DNA from: Acidobacteriota bacterium | GTDB taxonomy: Bacteria > Acidobacteriota > UBA890 | Reading direction: 5' to 3' | NCBI GenBank assembly: GCA_022563115.1 | Contig: JADFNY010000124.1 | Coordinates: 1-9,143, forward strand | DNA: 9,143 nt | Shown: positions 1 through 6,165 of the stretch, piece after piece | Position numbering within the stretch: position 1 is the stretch's first letter | Layout of the letters: each line of letters starts with the position of its first letter | The notes under the pieces: model-generated | Told to the model about the DNA's origin: nothing | What the model saw: the letters and a program-made list of their open reading frames with translations, nothing else | The model's database searches: none | Translations under genes and position numbers: made by a program

Positions 1-1
1 G

Positions 2-607
2 CGCGCCCTGAGGAGTTGGTTCGGCGTCAGCATCGGGCCGGCGACCTTGGCCGAGATCGCGCTCGCGGTCGAGGTCGACCGCCTCGGTTTGGCGGGCGGC
101 CCGATGGATCGTGTCATCCAGGCATACGAGGGCTTGATGCTGATGGACCTGCAGGAGCCGCGCTCCGAGGCTTCGTACCGGCGGCTCGATGCGGCCCTGC
201 TGCCGCCGCTGTTTGTCGCTTGGGATCCCGGGGGCGGCGACCCGTCGAGCGGAGCGCACGGCGACCTGAGGGCGCGATGGGACGCCGGCGATGCAGAGTT
301 GCAGCGCATCATGCAGAGCTTCCGTCCGCTCGTCGACGAAGGCGTGGCGGCGCTCGAGGCCGGCGACCACACGCGGTTTCGCACGCTCATGCGGCGAAAT
401 TTCGAGCTCCGTGCCAGCTTCTTTCCGATCTCCGACGCCGATCGAGAGATGGTCGCCATCGCCGAGGGTTGCGGCGCGGTGGCCAAGTTGTGCGGCTCCG
501 GCGGCGCCGTCGTGGGTTCGGCGGAAGACCCGCGGCACATCGAGGGAATCTCGGCCGCGTACCGCGAGAGCGGCTTCGAGTGGATCCGGCTGCAGTTCTC
601 CGACTGA
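2..607 (+). CDS. Glucuronokinase-like GHMP kinase, C-terminal part (5' end outside window)
   Basis: A frame open from base 2 to the TGA at 605-607 gives about 201 residues of a GHMP-superfamily small-molecule kinase. Visible pieces, in order: an AE-x-ALAVEVDRLGLAGG segment; GPMDRVIQAYEG (bases about 98-133), which corresponds to the AGLQDRV-x-QAYGG motif of plant glucuronokinases; LLPPLFVAWDP; an R-x-RWDAGD helix; EGVAALEAGDHTRFRTLMRRNFELR; and the glycine-rich GHMP motif 3, AKLCGSGGAVVG (bases about 482-517). The order and wording closely follow the C-terminal half of glucuronokinase, which phosphorylates D-glucuronate at C1 on the way to UDP-glucuronate; cytoplasmic and ATP-dependent. The TTG at 47 lies inside the conserved region, so it is an internal Leu codon and not the start; the N-terminal ATP-binding motif lies before the window. 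Other GHMP sugar-1-kinases, or a mevalonate-kinase-like enzyme, are possible. Family assignment is firm; substrate is inferred. Confidence 0.85.
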   Translation, partial: RALRSWFGVSIGPATLAEIALAVEVDRLGLAGGPMDRVIQAYEGLMLMDLQEPRSEASYRRLDAALLPPLFVAWDPGGGDPSSGAHGDLRARWDAGDAELQRIMQSFRPLVDEGVAALEAGDHTRFRTLMRRNFELRASFFPISDADREMVAIAEGCGAVAKLCGSGGAVVGSAEDPRHIEGISAAYRESGFEWIRLQFSD

Positions 608-635
608 GGGCCGGCACCGAATGCACGAGCCCGGA

Positions 636-674
636 CTTCTCAACGGTCGCGAAGCGACGCAACCCGCTGAGAAG
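636..674. terminator. Nested inverted repeats between convergent genes, candidate bidirectional terminator
   Basis: The 67-bp gap between the kinase stop (607) and the acyl-CoA synthetase stop (675) holds a 7-bp outer inverted repeat, CTTCTCA at 636-642 and TGAGAAG at 668-674. Inside it is a perfect 5-bp hairpin, GTCGC-GAA-GCGAC, at 646-658. The convergent location fits a shared transcription end that works in both directions. There is no clear T-run on either strand, so it is not a textbook intrinsic terminator; it may act as a 3'-end stabilising structure or be chance. Confidence 0.4.
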
Positions 675-2378
675 CTAGCCGTCGTCCGCGGCGCGCTCGC
701 GCAGCACGAACTTCTGGATCTTGCCGGTCGAAGTCTTCGGCAGCGGGCCGAACACGACGTGCTTCGGCGCCTTGAAGTGGGCCATGTTGTCGCGGCAGTA
801 CTCGATCAACTCGTCGGCGCCGGTGGTGGCACCGTCGGCGAGGGTGACGAAAGCGCACGGTACCTCGCCCCACTTCTCATCGGGTTTCGCCACCACGGCG
901 ACCTCGAGAACGTCGGGGTGGCGGTACAGCACGTCCTCGACCTCGATGCTCGAGATGTTCTCACCGCCCGAGATGATGACGTCCTTGGAGCGGTCCGTGA
1001 TCTGCAGGTAGCCGTCTGCGTGCCGGACGGCGAGGTCGCCGGAGTGGAACCAACCGCCGGCGAAGGCCTCCTCGGTCGCTGACGGGTTCTTGAGATAGCC
1101 CTTCATCACGTTGTTGCCGCGCAGGAACACCTCGCCGATGGTCCGCCCGTCGCACGCAACCGGCTCGAGGGTCTCGGGATCGGCGACCATCAACCCTTCG
1201 AGGAGGTGGCCGCGGACGCCCTGGCGGGCTTTGAGGGCGGCGCGGGTTGCGGGTTCTTCGGCGTCCCATAGATCACCCTGCCAGGCGCACAGCGTCACCG
1301 GGCCGTAGGTCTCGGTCAGGCCGTACACGTGGGTCACGTCGAAGCCCATGGCCTCCATCCCCTCGATCACCGCGGCGGGTGGGGCGGCTCCGGCGGTCAT
1401 CACTTCGACCCGATGGTCAATTCCCGCCTTCTCCTCGGCCGGGGCGTTGACCAGGAGGTTCAAAACGATCGGGGCGCCGCAAAAATGGGTGATGTTCTCG
1501 GCACGGATCAAATCGAAGATCGCCTCCGAGCGAACCTGTCGAAGGCATACCGAGGTCCCGGCGCGGGCGGCGAGAGTCCACGGAAAGCACCAACCGTTGC
1601 AGTGAAACATCGGCAGGGTCCACAGGTACACGGCGTGGGGCGGCAGGTTCCAGTCGAGCGCCATCTGCAGGGCGTTCAGATAGGCGCCCCGGTGGTGGTA
1701 GACGACGCCCTTTGGGTTGCCGGTTGTTCCCGAGGTGTAGTTGAGGGCGATAGCGTCCCACTCGTCCTCCGGAGGCACCGGGGCTTGCTCGGCATCTCCC
1801 TCGGCAAGCAGCTCCTCGTAGGTGAGGGCGCCGATTCGCCGCACCGAGCTCGGGTTATCGGGGGCCAAGCTCGGGTTATCGGGGGCGAAGCTCGGGTTAT
1901 CGGGGGCGAAGCTCGGGTCCTCGATGTCGACGACCAGCAGGTCGGCGTCGAGACCGTCGAGAGCCTGCCGCGCCACCGGGGCGAGCTCCGGATCGACGAT
2001 CAACACCTTGGCCTCGCCGTGACCGAGGATGAACCGCACGGTGTCGGCATCGAGGCGGATGTTGATGGCGTTGAGCACCGCCCCCGACATCGGCACGCCG
2101 AAATGGGCCTCGAACATCTCCGGGATGTTCGCCGACAGGATCGCGACGGTGTCGCCGCGGCCGACGCCGCGTCGCCCGAGCGCCGATGCCAGGGCGCGGG
2201 CGCGGGCGCGGGTCTCGGCCCAGGTGTAGCGGCGATCGCCGTACACCACCGCGGTCCGATGCGGATAGACGTCGGCAGCCCGCTCGAAGAACGACATCGG
2301 CGTCAACGCGGTGTGGTTGGCGGCGTGGCGCGCGAGATCGCGGTCGTAGATGCCGGTTGGGGACTTCGACTCGTTCAT
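675..2378 (-). CDS. DmdB-like acyl-CoA synthetase (AMP-forming, ANL superfamily)
   Basis: A 567-residue AMP-forming ligase that activates a carboxylic acid to acyl-CoA through an acyl-adenylate. Motifs counted from the chosen start: the NHTALTPMSFFERAADVYP N-terminus typical of the medium/long-chain and DmdB-like (methylmercaptopropionate-CoA ligase) group; the AMP-binding P-loop YTSGTTGNPKG (214-224); YGLTETYGP (352-360); HSGDL (445-449); hinge DRSKD (462-466); GGENIS (471-476); and the catalytic lysine in PKTSTGKIQK (K553). The ATG at 2378 is preferred over a TTG at 2405 because GGGAG sits 7 nt upstream and the conserved region starts soon after. It stops at TAG right after the expected C-terminus, so it is full length. 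Residues 155-175 are three tandem 7-residue repeats (PSFAPDN, PSFAPDN, PSLAPDN) in a loop between the N-terminal domain and the P-loop. It is the last gene of the minus-strand cluster, 37 nt after the cyclodeaminase gene. Substrate unknown; a branched, aromatic or thio-substituted acid is plausible. Confidence 0.95.
   Translation of the reverse strand: MNESKSPTGIYDRDLARHAANHTALTPMSFFERAADVYPHRTAVVYGDRRYTWAETRARARALASALGRRGVGRGDTVAILSANIPEMFEAHFGVPMSGAVLNAINIRLDADTVRFILGHGEAKVLIVDPELAPVARQALDGLDADLLVVDIEDPSFAPDNPSFAPDNPSLAPDNPSSVRRIGALTYEELLAEGDAEQAPVPPEDEWDAIALNYTSGTTGNPKGVVYHHRGAYLNALQMALDWNLPPHAVYLWTLPMFHCNGWCFPWTLAARAGTSVCLRQVRSEAIFDLIRAENITHFCGAPIVLNLLVNAPAEEKAGIDHRVEVMTAGAAPPAAVIEGMEAMGFDVTHVYGLTETYGPVTLCAWQGDLWDAEEPATRAALKARQGVRGHLLEGLMVADPETLEPVACDGRTIGEVFLRGNNVMKGYLKNPSATEEAFAGGWFHSGDLAVRHADGYLQITDRSKDVIISGGENISSIEVEDVLYRHPDVLEVAVVAKPDEKWGEVPCAFVTLADGATTGADELIEYCRDNMAHFKAPKHVVFGPLPKTSTGKIQKFVLRERAADDG
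1847..1918. repeat. 21-bp in-frame tandem repeat, about 3.4 copies
   Basis: The unit agctcgggttatcgggggc plus two bases repeats at 1847-1867, 1868-1888 and 1889-1909, with a partial copy at 1910-1918. The copies differ at only one base (cca versus cga at the unit end). The unit length is a multiple of three, so copy-number change keeps the acyl-CoA synthetase frame and only lengthens or shortens a PSFAPDN loop. This points to recent slippage expansion. Confidence 0.95.
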
Positions 2379-2385
2379 CGTCTGG

Positions 2386-2390
2386 CTCCC
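2386..2390 (-). promoter_or_regulatory. Ribosome binding site that decides the acyl-CoA synthetase start
   Basis: On the minus strand GGGAG lies 7 nt before the ATG at 2378. The TTG at 2405, which would add nine residues, has no comparable site and would start upstream of this Shine-Dalgarno sequence. Confidence 0.6.
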
Positions 2391-2415
2391 GGGCCGACCG
2401 GTCAAGAAGTCCGGG

Positions 2416-3393
2416 CTACCCCTTGAGGTCGATCTCTTCGCCCATGCCGCGGGCGATCGCCTCGCGGTACACGTACGCCGCGGTGGCGATGTCCTGGTAG
2501 GCGACGCCGACCGACTTGAACACGGTGATCTCGTCGTTCGACGTGCGACCGGGCTTGGTGCCGATGATCACCTCGCCGAGCTCGGCGGCGATGTCGGCCT
2601 CGCTGAACTCTCCGGATTCGATCGCCGCCATCAAGTCACCGGCTTCCATCAGGACCTGCTCGGTGTAGTCGACGACGACGTGAGCGCGAGCGTACACCGA
2701 GGGTGCGAGCTCCTGCTTGGCGGGTGAGTTGGCGCCGATGCCGTTGACGTGCGTGCCCGGCTCGAGCCACTCGCCCTGGATGATCGGCTCCTTGGAGGTC
2801 GTCGCGGCGGTGACGATGTCGCTGCCGGCGACCGCCTCCTCGCCGCTGCCGACCGCTGCGGCCTCGACGCCGTCGTTCCGCAGGTCGTTGGCGAAGTTGT
2901 CGGCTGCCTCGGGGACGACGTCGAAGATCTTGACCTGTTCGATGTCACGGACGACGCGGATCGCGTCCACCTGGGCGCGCGCCTGCACCCCGGCGCCGAA
3001 CACGCCGAGGATCTTTGCGTCGGGGCGCGCCAGGTGCTTGACCGCGACGCCGCCGGCCGCGCCGGTGCGCGTGCGGGTGATGTGGCCGGCTGGGAGGATG
3101 CCCTGAAAGCCGCCCGTTTCGCCGTCGAACACCAGAATCGTGAAGTACGTCAGCTCCGGCGCCCGGCGGCCGGGAACCCCGGTGAGCGTCTTGAGGCCGA
3201 AGGTGCTCATTCCCGGGAGCGCCGCCGCCATGATGCGGTAGGTACCGACCTCACCGCCGAGCGCCAACGCCATGCGCGGCGCCAGGATCGCTTCGCCCTC
3301 GGCGTCGAGCTTGTGGGCTTCCTCGACGATGCGGACGCCGTCTTCCATGCTGAGAAGCTCGCGGACCTCGGATTCCTTCAGTAGCAATGGCAT
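2416..3393 (-). CDS. Ornithine cyclodeaminase / mu-crystallin family NAD(P)-dependent enzyme
   Basis: A 325-residue protein, the usual length for a family that includes ornithine cyclodeaminase, archaeal alanine dehydrogenase, ketimine reductases and EutC. The N-terminal substrate domain has R40, R53 (TYRIM), K68 (GLKTL) and R109 (RTRTGAA), matching the substrate-binding Arg/Lys positions known in the family. The Rossmann domain begins at GVFGAGVQAR (130-139), the dinucleotide motif. SDIVTAATTS (191-200) and GTHVNGIGANSPAKQEL (213-229) follow. In P. putida ornithine cyclodeaminase and archaeal alanine dehydrogenase the latter segment carries a conserved Asp (GAD/GGD); here it is Asn, N222, so classical ornithine deamination is doubtful. 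ATG start at 3393, with GGAG 12 nt upstream. It ends in TAG 37 nt before the acyl-CoA synthetase start and sits 82 nt after the FAH-family gene, so co-transcription is likely. Family is certain; the reaction (imine reduction, amino acid dehydrogenation or deamination) is not. Confidence 0.92.
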   Translation of the reverse strand: MPLLLKESEVRELLSMEDGVRIVEEAHKLDAEGEAILAPRMALALGGEVGTYRIMAAALPGMSTFGLKTLTGVPGRRAPELTYFTILVFDGETGGFQGILPAGHITRTRTGAAGGVAVKHLARPDAKILGVFGAGVQARAQVDAIRVVRDIEQVKIFDVVPEAADNFANDLRNDGVEAAAVGSGEEAVAGSDIVTAATTSKEPIIQGEWLEPGTHVNGIGANSPAKQELAPSVYARAHVVVDYTEQVLMEAGDLMAAIESGEFSEADIAAELGEVIIGTKPGRTSNDEITVFKSVGVAYQDIATAAYVYREAIARGMGEEIDLKG

Positions 3394-3423
3394 CTGTGTT
3401 TGGGTCTCCGTTCAGGTGTAGCA

Positions 3424-3462
3424 GGGTGCTGAAGAACTCCCCGGGGTGCTGTTACGGGCACC
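3424..3462. repeat. Short direct repeat and weak hairpin between FAH-family and cyclodeaminase-family genes
   Basis: Within the 82-nt gap, gggtgctg occurs at 3424-3431 and again at 3444-3451, 20 bp apart. The second copy overlaps a 5-bp inverted repeat, ggtgc (3445-3449) with gcacc (3458-3462). Two helical turns between direct repeats would suit a protein-binding site, but the motifs are short and may be chance in GC-rich DNA. Confidence 0.2.
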
Positions 3463-3475
3463 GTGGGGGCATCTG

Positions 3476-4282
3476 CTAGCTTTCTTGCGCCACGATAGGG
3501 TTGCTGATGCGGCCGATTCCGGCCACCGAAACGTCGACGACGTCGCCCGGTCCGACCGGGATCATTCCCTTCGGGGTCCCGGTGGCGATGATGTCGCCGG
3601 GGTACAACGTCATGATTGCCGAGATGAAGGCGACGAGCTTCGGGATCGGGTGCACCAACTGGGTGAGCGGGCCGTGTTGTTGGAGTTCGTCGTTGACGTG
3701 GGTCTCGACGATCAGCGCCAGCGGATCGAGGCCGGTGGCGACGCACGGGCCGACCGGCGCGAAGGTGTCGTATCCCTTGGCGCGCACGAACGCCTCCTCG
3801 CGGTTCTGGATGTCTCGCGCGGTGACGTCGTTGATCACGGTGTAGCCCCAGACGTGATCCATGGCGGCGTCCTCGCTTATCAGGTGCCCCTCTTTGCCCA
3901 TGACGACCGCCACTTCGCCCTCGTAGTTGAGGCGCTCGCAGGCCGGCGGATTGACGATCGGCGAGGTGCCCGTGGTCAGCGTGGTGAGCGGTTTGATGAA
4001 GATCAGCGGCTCTTGCGGCACGGCGCGCTCGCGTTCCTCGGCGTGGGCGGCGAAGTTGCGGGCGACGCCGATGATCTTGGTCGGCGTGCAAGGGACGAGC
4101 AGCTCGACGGCGGCGCGTTCGACGACCCGATCGGTCGGCTCGCCGCCGGCCAGCGGGTCACCACTCAGCAGGCGCAGCTGCTCGTCGGCGGGGTAGGGCT
4201 CGTCGGTCTCGGGCTCGGCGGCCTGCGCCCAATGGACGGCGCCCTCGAGCTCGACGCGGTAGAAGCGGTTCTTCGCTGGCAC
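3476..4282 (-). CDS. Fumarylacetoacetate hydrolase (FAH)-family protein
   Basis: With the GTG start at 4282 this is a 268-residue FAH-fold enzyme. The family includes acylpyruvate hydrolases, 2-hydroxyhepta-2,4-diene-1,7-dioate isomerases, 2-keto-pentenoate hydratases and oxaloacetate decarboxylases, all needing Mg2+ or Mn2+. Seen: KIIGVARNFAAHA (69-81), the family signature opening; the metal ligands E121 and E123 in YEGEVAVVMGKEG; D152 in YTVINDVTARD; K169 in AKGYDTFAPVGP; and ATGTPKGM (233-240). The frame is open further upstream to 4495, but that part is not family-like. GTG 4282 has AAAGGGA 9 nt upstream and puts the N-terminus (RFYRVELEG) where relatives begin. It ends with SNPIVAQES then TAG, a natural end. 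It is the first gene of the FAH-cyclodeaminase-synthetase cluster, so hydrolysis or isomerisation of a keto acid is probably coupled to the two genes after it. Exact substrate not determinable. Confidence 0.92.
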   Translation of the reverse strand: MPAKNRFYRVELEGAVHWAQAAEPETDEPYPADEQLRLLSGDPLAGGEPTDRVVERAAVELLVPCTPTKIIGVARNFAAHAEERERAVPQEPLIFIKPLTTLTTGTSPIVNPPACERLNYEGEVAVVMGKEGHLISEDAAMDHVWGYTVINDVTARDIQNREEAFVRAKGYDTFAPVGPCVATGLDPLALIVETHVNDELQQHGPLTQLVHPIPKLVAFISAIMTLYPGDIIATGTPKGMIPVGPGDVVDVSVAGIGRISNPIVAQES

Positions 4283-4524
4283 GGCGAGGGATCCCTTTTC
4301 GGTAGGGGCGGTGACGTGTGGGTGTTTCTTGCGTTGCGGGGATCGTACCCGGTCATCACCGTAATCACGATGACGGGCGAGAACGTCCAGCTGCCGTCGG
4401 CTGCGTTCCAGGTCAGCGAGGCATCGATGTCGGTTTCGCTCGTCGTCGATCCGGCCCAAAGCTGGGTCCCCGGCCACGTCGAGGTCTGGCCACACGATGT
4501 TCGTTCAGGGCTGCCAGGAGACGC
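4283..4524. other. 242-bp gap between propeller gene and FAH-family gene
   Basis: No start codon with a plausible coding continuation was found here. The minus strand directly beyond the propeller gene's TAG stays open in the same frame and reads with strong C/G third positions through about 4330, including SETDIDASLTWNAADGSWTF. That looks protein-like but matches no family I recognise, and it runs into the FAH-family gene out of frame. A leader or promoter for the three-gene cluster is expected here; I see no convincing -35/-10 pair. Confidence 0.4.
4292..4298 (-). promoter_or_regulatory. Ribosome binding site supporting the GTG start of the FAH-family gene
   Basis: AAAGGGA on the minus strand, 9 nt before the GTG at 4282. 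It matters because no ATG exists in the N-terminal region and the frame stays open for another 71 codons upstream. Confidence 0.55.
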
Positions 4525-5880
4525 CTACCGAGCCCGTCCGCCGGGGCCGCTGTCCCAGTTCTGGGCGCTGGAGATATTCGGGAAACCCCACTGCTCGCCG
4601 TTCCAGCCCAGGAAGCCGTCCATCCGGAAGGCCCAGAAGCCGGTGGTCATGTCGGAGACGACGATCAGGCCGTCGGCGTTGCGAACGTCGACGCCCCAAA
4701 CCCCGTCGAACATCGGGTTGCCCATCGAGGCCTGGGTCGGAAGGAAGGTGTCGTACCAGGCGACGGTAACCGGGTTGGTCGGGTCCATGACGCTGAACAC
4801 CTGCAGCCCGTCGAGATACCCGGAGACAAACACGTACGGCCAGCGCACCTCGTGGTTGTGGGCGAGGTTCCTCCAGTCGGCGGTCCAGGCCGAGATCGGG
4901 CGGCTGATGTTGCTGAGCTCCCCTTCGAGCGCCGGCTGTAGGTCGAAGATGCGCAACGGGGCGTGCTGGTATTCGGTCTCGGCGATCACGTAGCGGCCGT
5001 CGGGTGAGGGGGTGAAGGTGTGGCCGCGGGTGACGCCGGAGATCCCGGTCAGGCTGACGAGCAGGCTCGGGTTCTCGAGGTCGGTAATGTCGTAGACGTA
5101 GTAGCCGCCGGTGCCGCCGCCATAAAAGCGGTCGGTCTCAGTATCCGGGTGGTAGCCGGCGTAAAAGTCGTGGTAGCCGCTCGAGCCCGTCTGCCCGGCG
5201 GGGACGGGAATGTGGGCGACGAGCGCTTCGTCGGCGCGGCCCTCGACCACGTAGCCGAGGTCGTAGACGTGGGCGAAGGGGCCCGAAATCGTCGTCATGA
5301 GCAACACGCGGCCGTTGCTGTGCTTGTAGATGAAGATGTTGTGAAAGCCGCCGAGTAGCTCGCTGTCGCGGATTCGCGCGACTTCTCGGACGGAGTCCGG
5401 ATCGGGCAGATCGGTGACGTCGAGGACGACGGCGCCGAGGTCGCTGTCGGGGCCACCCTGGCCGAACTGCATCGACAGCACGACGTAGTATCGCCCGTCC
5501 CACTTGAAGTACTTGATGTCCTTGCCGCCGGCGCCGACGTGGAGGTCCTGGTTCTCGATACGCCAGCGGTAGATCACCTCGGGGCGCTCCGGGACGTGCA
5601 GATCGATAATGTCGAGGCCCATCTCGCCCTCGCGTCCAAAGATCTCACGCGCCACGTAGGCGTAGGGGCGATCCATCTCCTGCTCGATCTCGATGTCGGC
5701 GACGCTTAGCGGCGCGCCCAGCGGCAGGTGCGCGACGACGGTGATGTTGTCGCTGCCGCGTTTCGCGGGCGTCCACTGCTGCGGTGAGCCGCTCGCCGCC
5801 CCGGCGGCCCCGTCGGCGCCGGTGGCGAAGATTGCGATCGACAGAATGAGGACGGGTAACCATGGGTGTCGTGTTCTCAT
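4525..5880 (-). CDS. Secreted LVIVD-repeat beta-propeller protein
   Basis: A 451-residue exported protein of unknown specific function. Residues 1-28 form a signal peptide: basic MRTRH, hydrophobic core LPVLILSIAIFATG, then an Ala/Gly-rich region suited to signal peptidase I. The mature part has repeated blades of the LVIVD type, a hydrophobic strand followed by D-x-T/H-x-P-x-x-P: DIIDLHVPERPEVI (90-103), VVLDVTDLPDPDSV (151-164), YVYDITDLENPSLL (261-274) and QVFSVMDPTNPVTV (360-373). Regularly placed histidines (GGFHN H180, YHDFY H237, GHTF H287, HNHE H341/H343) recall metal-binding propellers such as selenium/methanethiol-oxidase-like proteins, but that is only an analogy. The ATG at 5880 is chosen because it opens the signal peptide and has AGAGG 5 nt upstream; the frame continues open to 6345 but that part is not protein-like. 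It is divergent from the glycosyltransferase. Probably periplasmic or surface located. Confidence 0.85.
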   Translation of the reverse strand: MRTRHPWLPVLILSIAIFATGADGAAGAASGSPQQWTPAKRGSDNITVVAHLPLGAPLSVADIEIEQEMDRPYAYVAREIFGREGEMGLDIIDLHVPERPEVIYRWRIENQDLHVGAGGKDIKYFKWDGRYYVVLSMQFGQGGPDSDLGAVVLDVTDLPDPDSVREVARIRDSELLGGFHNIFIYKHSNGRVLLMTTISGPFAHVYDLGYVVEGRADEALVAHIPVPAGQTGSSGYHDFYAGYHPDTETDRFYGGGTGGYYVYDITDLENPSLLVSLTGISGVTRGHTFTPSPDGRYVIAETEYQHAPLRIFDLQPALEGELSNISRPISAWTADWRNLAHNHEVRWPYVFVSGYLDGLQVFSVMDPTNPVTVAWYDTFLPTQASMGNPMFDGVWGVDVRNADGLIVVSDMTTGFWAFRMDGFLGWNGEQWGFPNISSAQNWDSGPGGRAR

Positions 5881-5973
5881 CGAGACCTCTCGGTTGTGCG
5901 CGTGCTTACGCTTCGCTGCCGGCGCCGATGCGCCGTGCGAAAGACCATGCCAGATGATCGGGAGGTTGTCGAC

Positions 5974-6010
5974 GGAGTCGGGATCGTCCACCCGAGAGAG
6001 CGCCGACTCC
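5974..6010. promoter_or_regulatory. 8-bp inverted repeat in the divergent intergenic region
   Basis: GGAGTCGG at 5974-5981 is perfectly matched by CCGACTCC at 6003-6010, with a 21-bp spacer and centres 29 bp apart. It lies between the divergent propeller and glycosyltransferase genes (5881-6165), where a shared operator would be expected. It could equally form a long-loop hairpin in the propeller leader. No regulator gene is in the window. Confidence 0.3.
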
Positions 6011-6073
6011 CGGGGGTTTGCTGCGCACTGGCCGTCACCGCTGATCAGGCTTTCACACCGGCCCCAAAAGGGA

Positions 6074-6102
6074 TTGCCACAACGCGCTCCGATGGGTTTT
6101 CT
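6074..6102 (+). promoter_or_regulatory. Weak sigma70-like promoter candidate for the glycosyltransferase
   Basis: TTGCCA at 6074-6079 matches the -35 consensus at five of six positions. It is followed by a 17-bp spacer and TTTTCT at 6097-6102, which matches the -10 consensus at only three of six. Spacing and location, about 65 bp before the ATG, are right, but the -10 is poor, so this is a tentative call. Confidence 0.2.
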
Positions 6103-6116
6103 TGGGGGAAGCCAAG
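6101..6116 (+). other. Small hairpin in the glycosyltransferase leader
   Basis: CTTGG (6101-6105) pairs with CCAAG (6112-6116) across a six-base loop. It is the weaker of two hairpins in the predicted 5' leader and lies 17 bases upstream of the strong one. Confidence 0.25.
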
Positions 6117-6133
6117 TCGGTCCTTTGGTGAGC

Positions 6134-6151
6134 CCGGCGCTGCGGCGCCGG
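6134..6151 (+). promoter_or_regulatory. Very stable UNCG-tetraloop hairpin directly before the glycosyltransferase RBS
   Basis: CCGGCGC (6134-6140) and GCGCCGG (6145-6151) form a perfect 7-bp all-G/C stem closed by TGCG. In RNA that gives C(UGCG)G, a member of the extra-stable UNCG tetraloop class. The stem ends exactly where the AAAGGAG ribosome binding site (6152-6158) begins. It may protect or insulate the mRNA 5' end, or tune ribosome access. No anti-structure or T-run is evident. Confidence 0.5.
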
Positions 6152-6158
6152 AAAGGAG
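6152..6158 (+). promoter_or_regulatory. Strong ribosome binding site of the glycosyltransferase gene
   Basis: AAAGGAG lies 7 nt before the ATG at 6166. It is the best Shine-Dalgarno match in the window and fixes the start. Confidence 0.75.
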
Positions 6159-6165
6159 TTGATCG

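Noticed and set aside
16..678. A 220-codon plus-strand frame overlapping the GHMP kinase
   Set aside because: It is a frame-shifted shadow with Arg/Gly/Ala-rich low-complexity translation; the kinase motifs lie in the other frame.
1329..2426. A 365-codon plus-strand open frame opposite the acyl-CoA synthetase
   Set aside because: The minus strand carries all canonical adenylate-forming motifs; the antisense product is low-complexity Arg/Gly/Val-rich with no recognisable domain.
4283..4495. N-terminal extension of the FAH-family protein from a GTG at 4495
   Set aside because: The extra 71 residues are Arg/Asp-rich and unlike the family; a ribosome binding site and a family-like N-terminus support the GTG at 4282.
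3446..4993. A 515-codon open frame on the plus strand, opposite the FAH-family and propeller genes
   Set aside because: It lies antisense to two clearly recognisable genes, has no family-like motifs, and is expected in GC-rich DNA where antisense frames lack stops.
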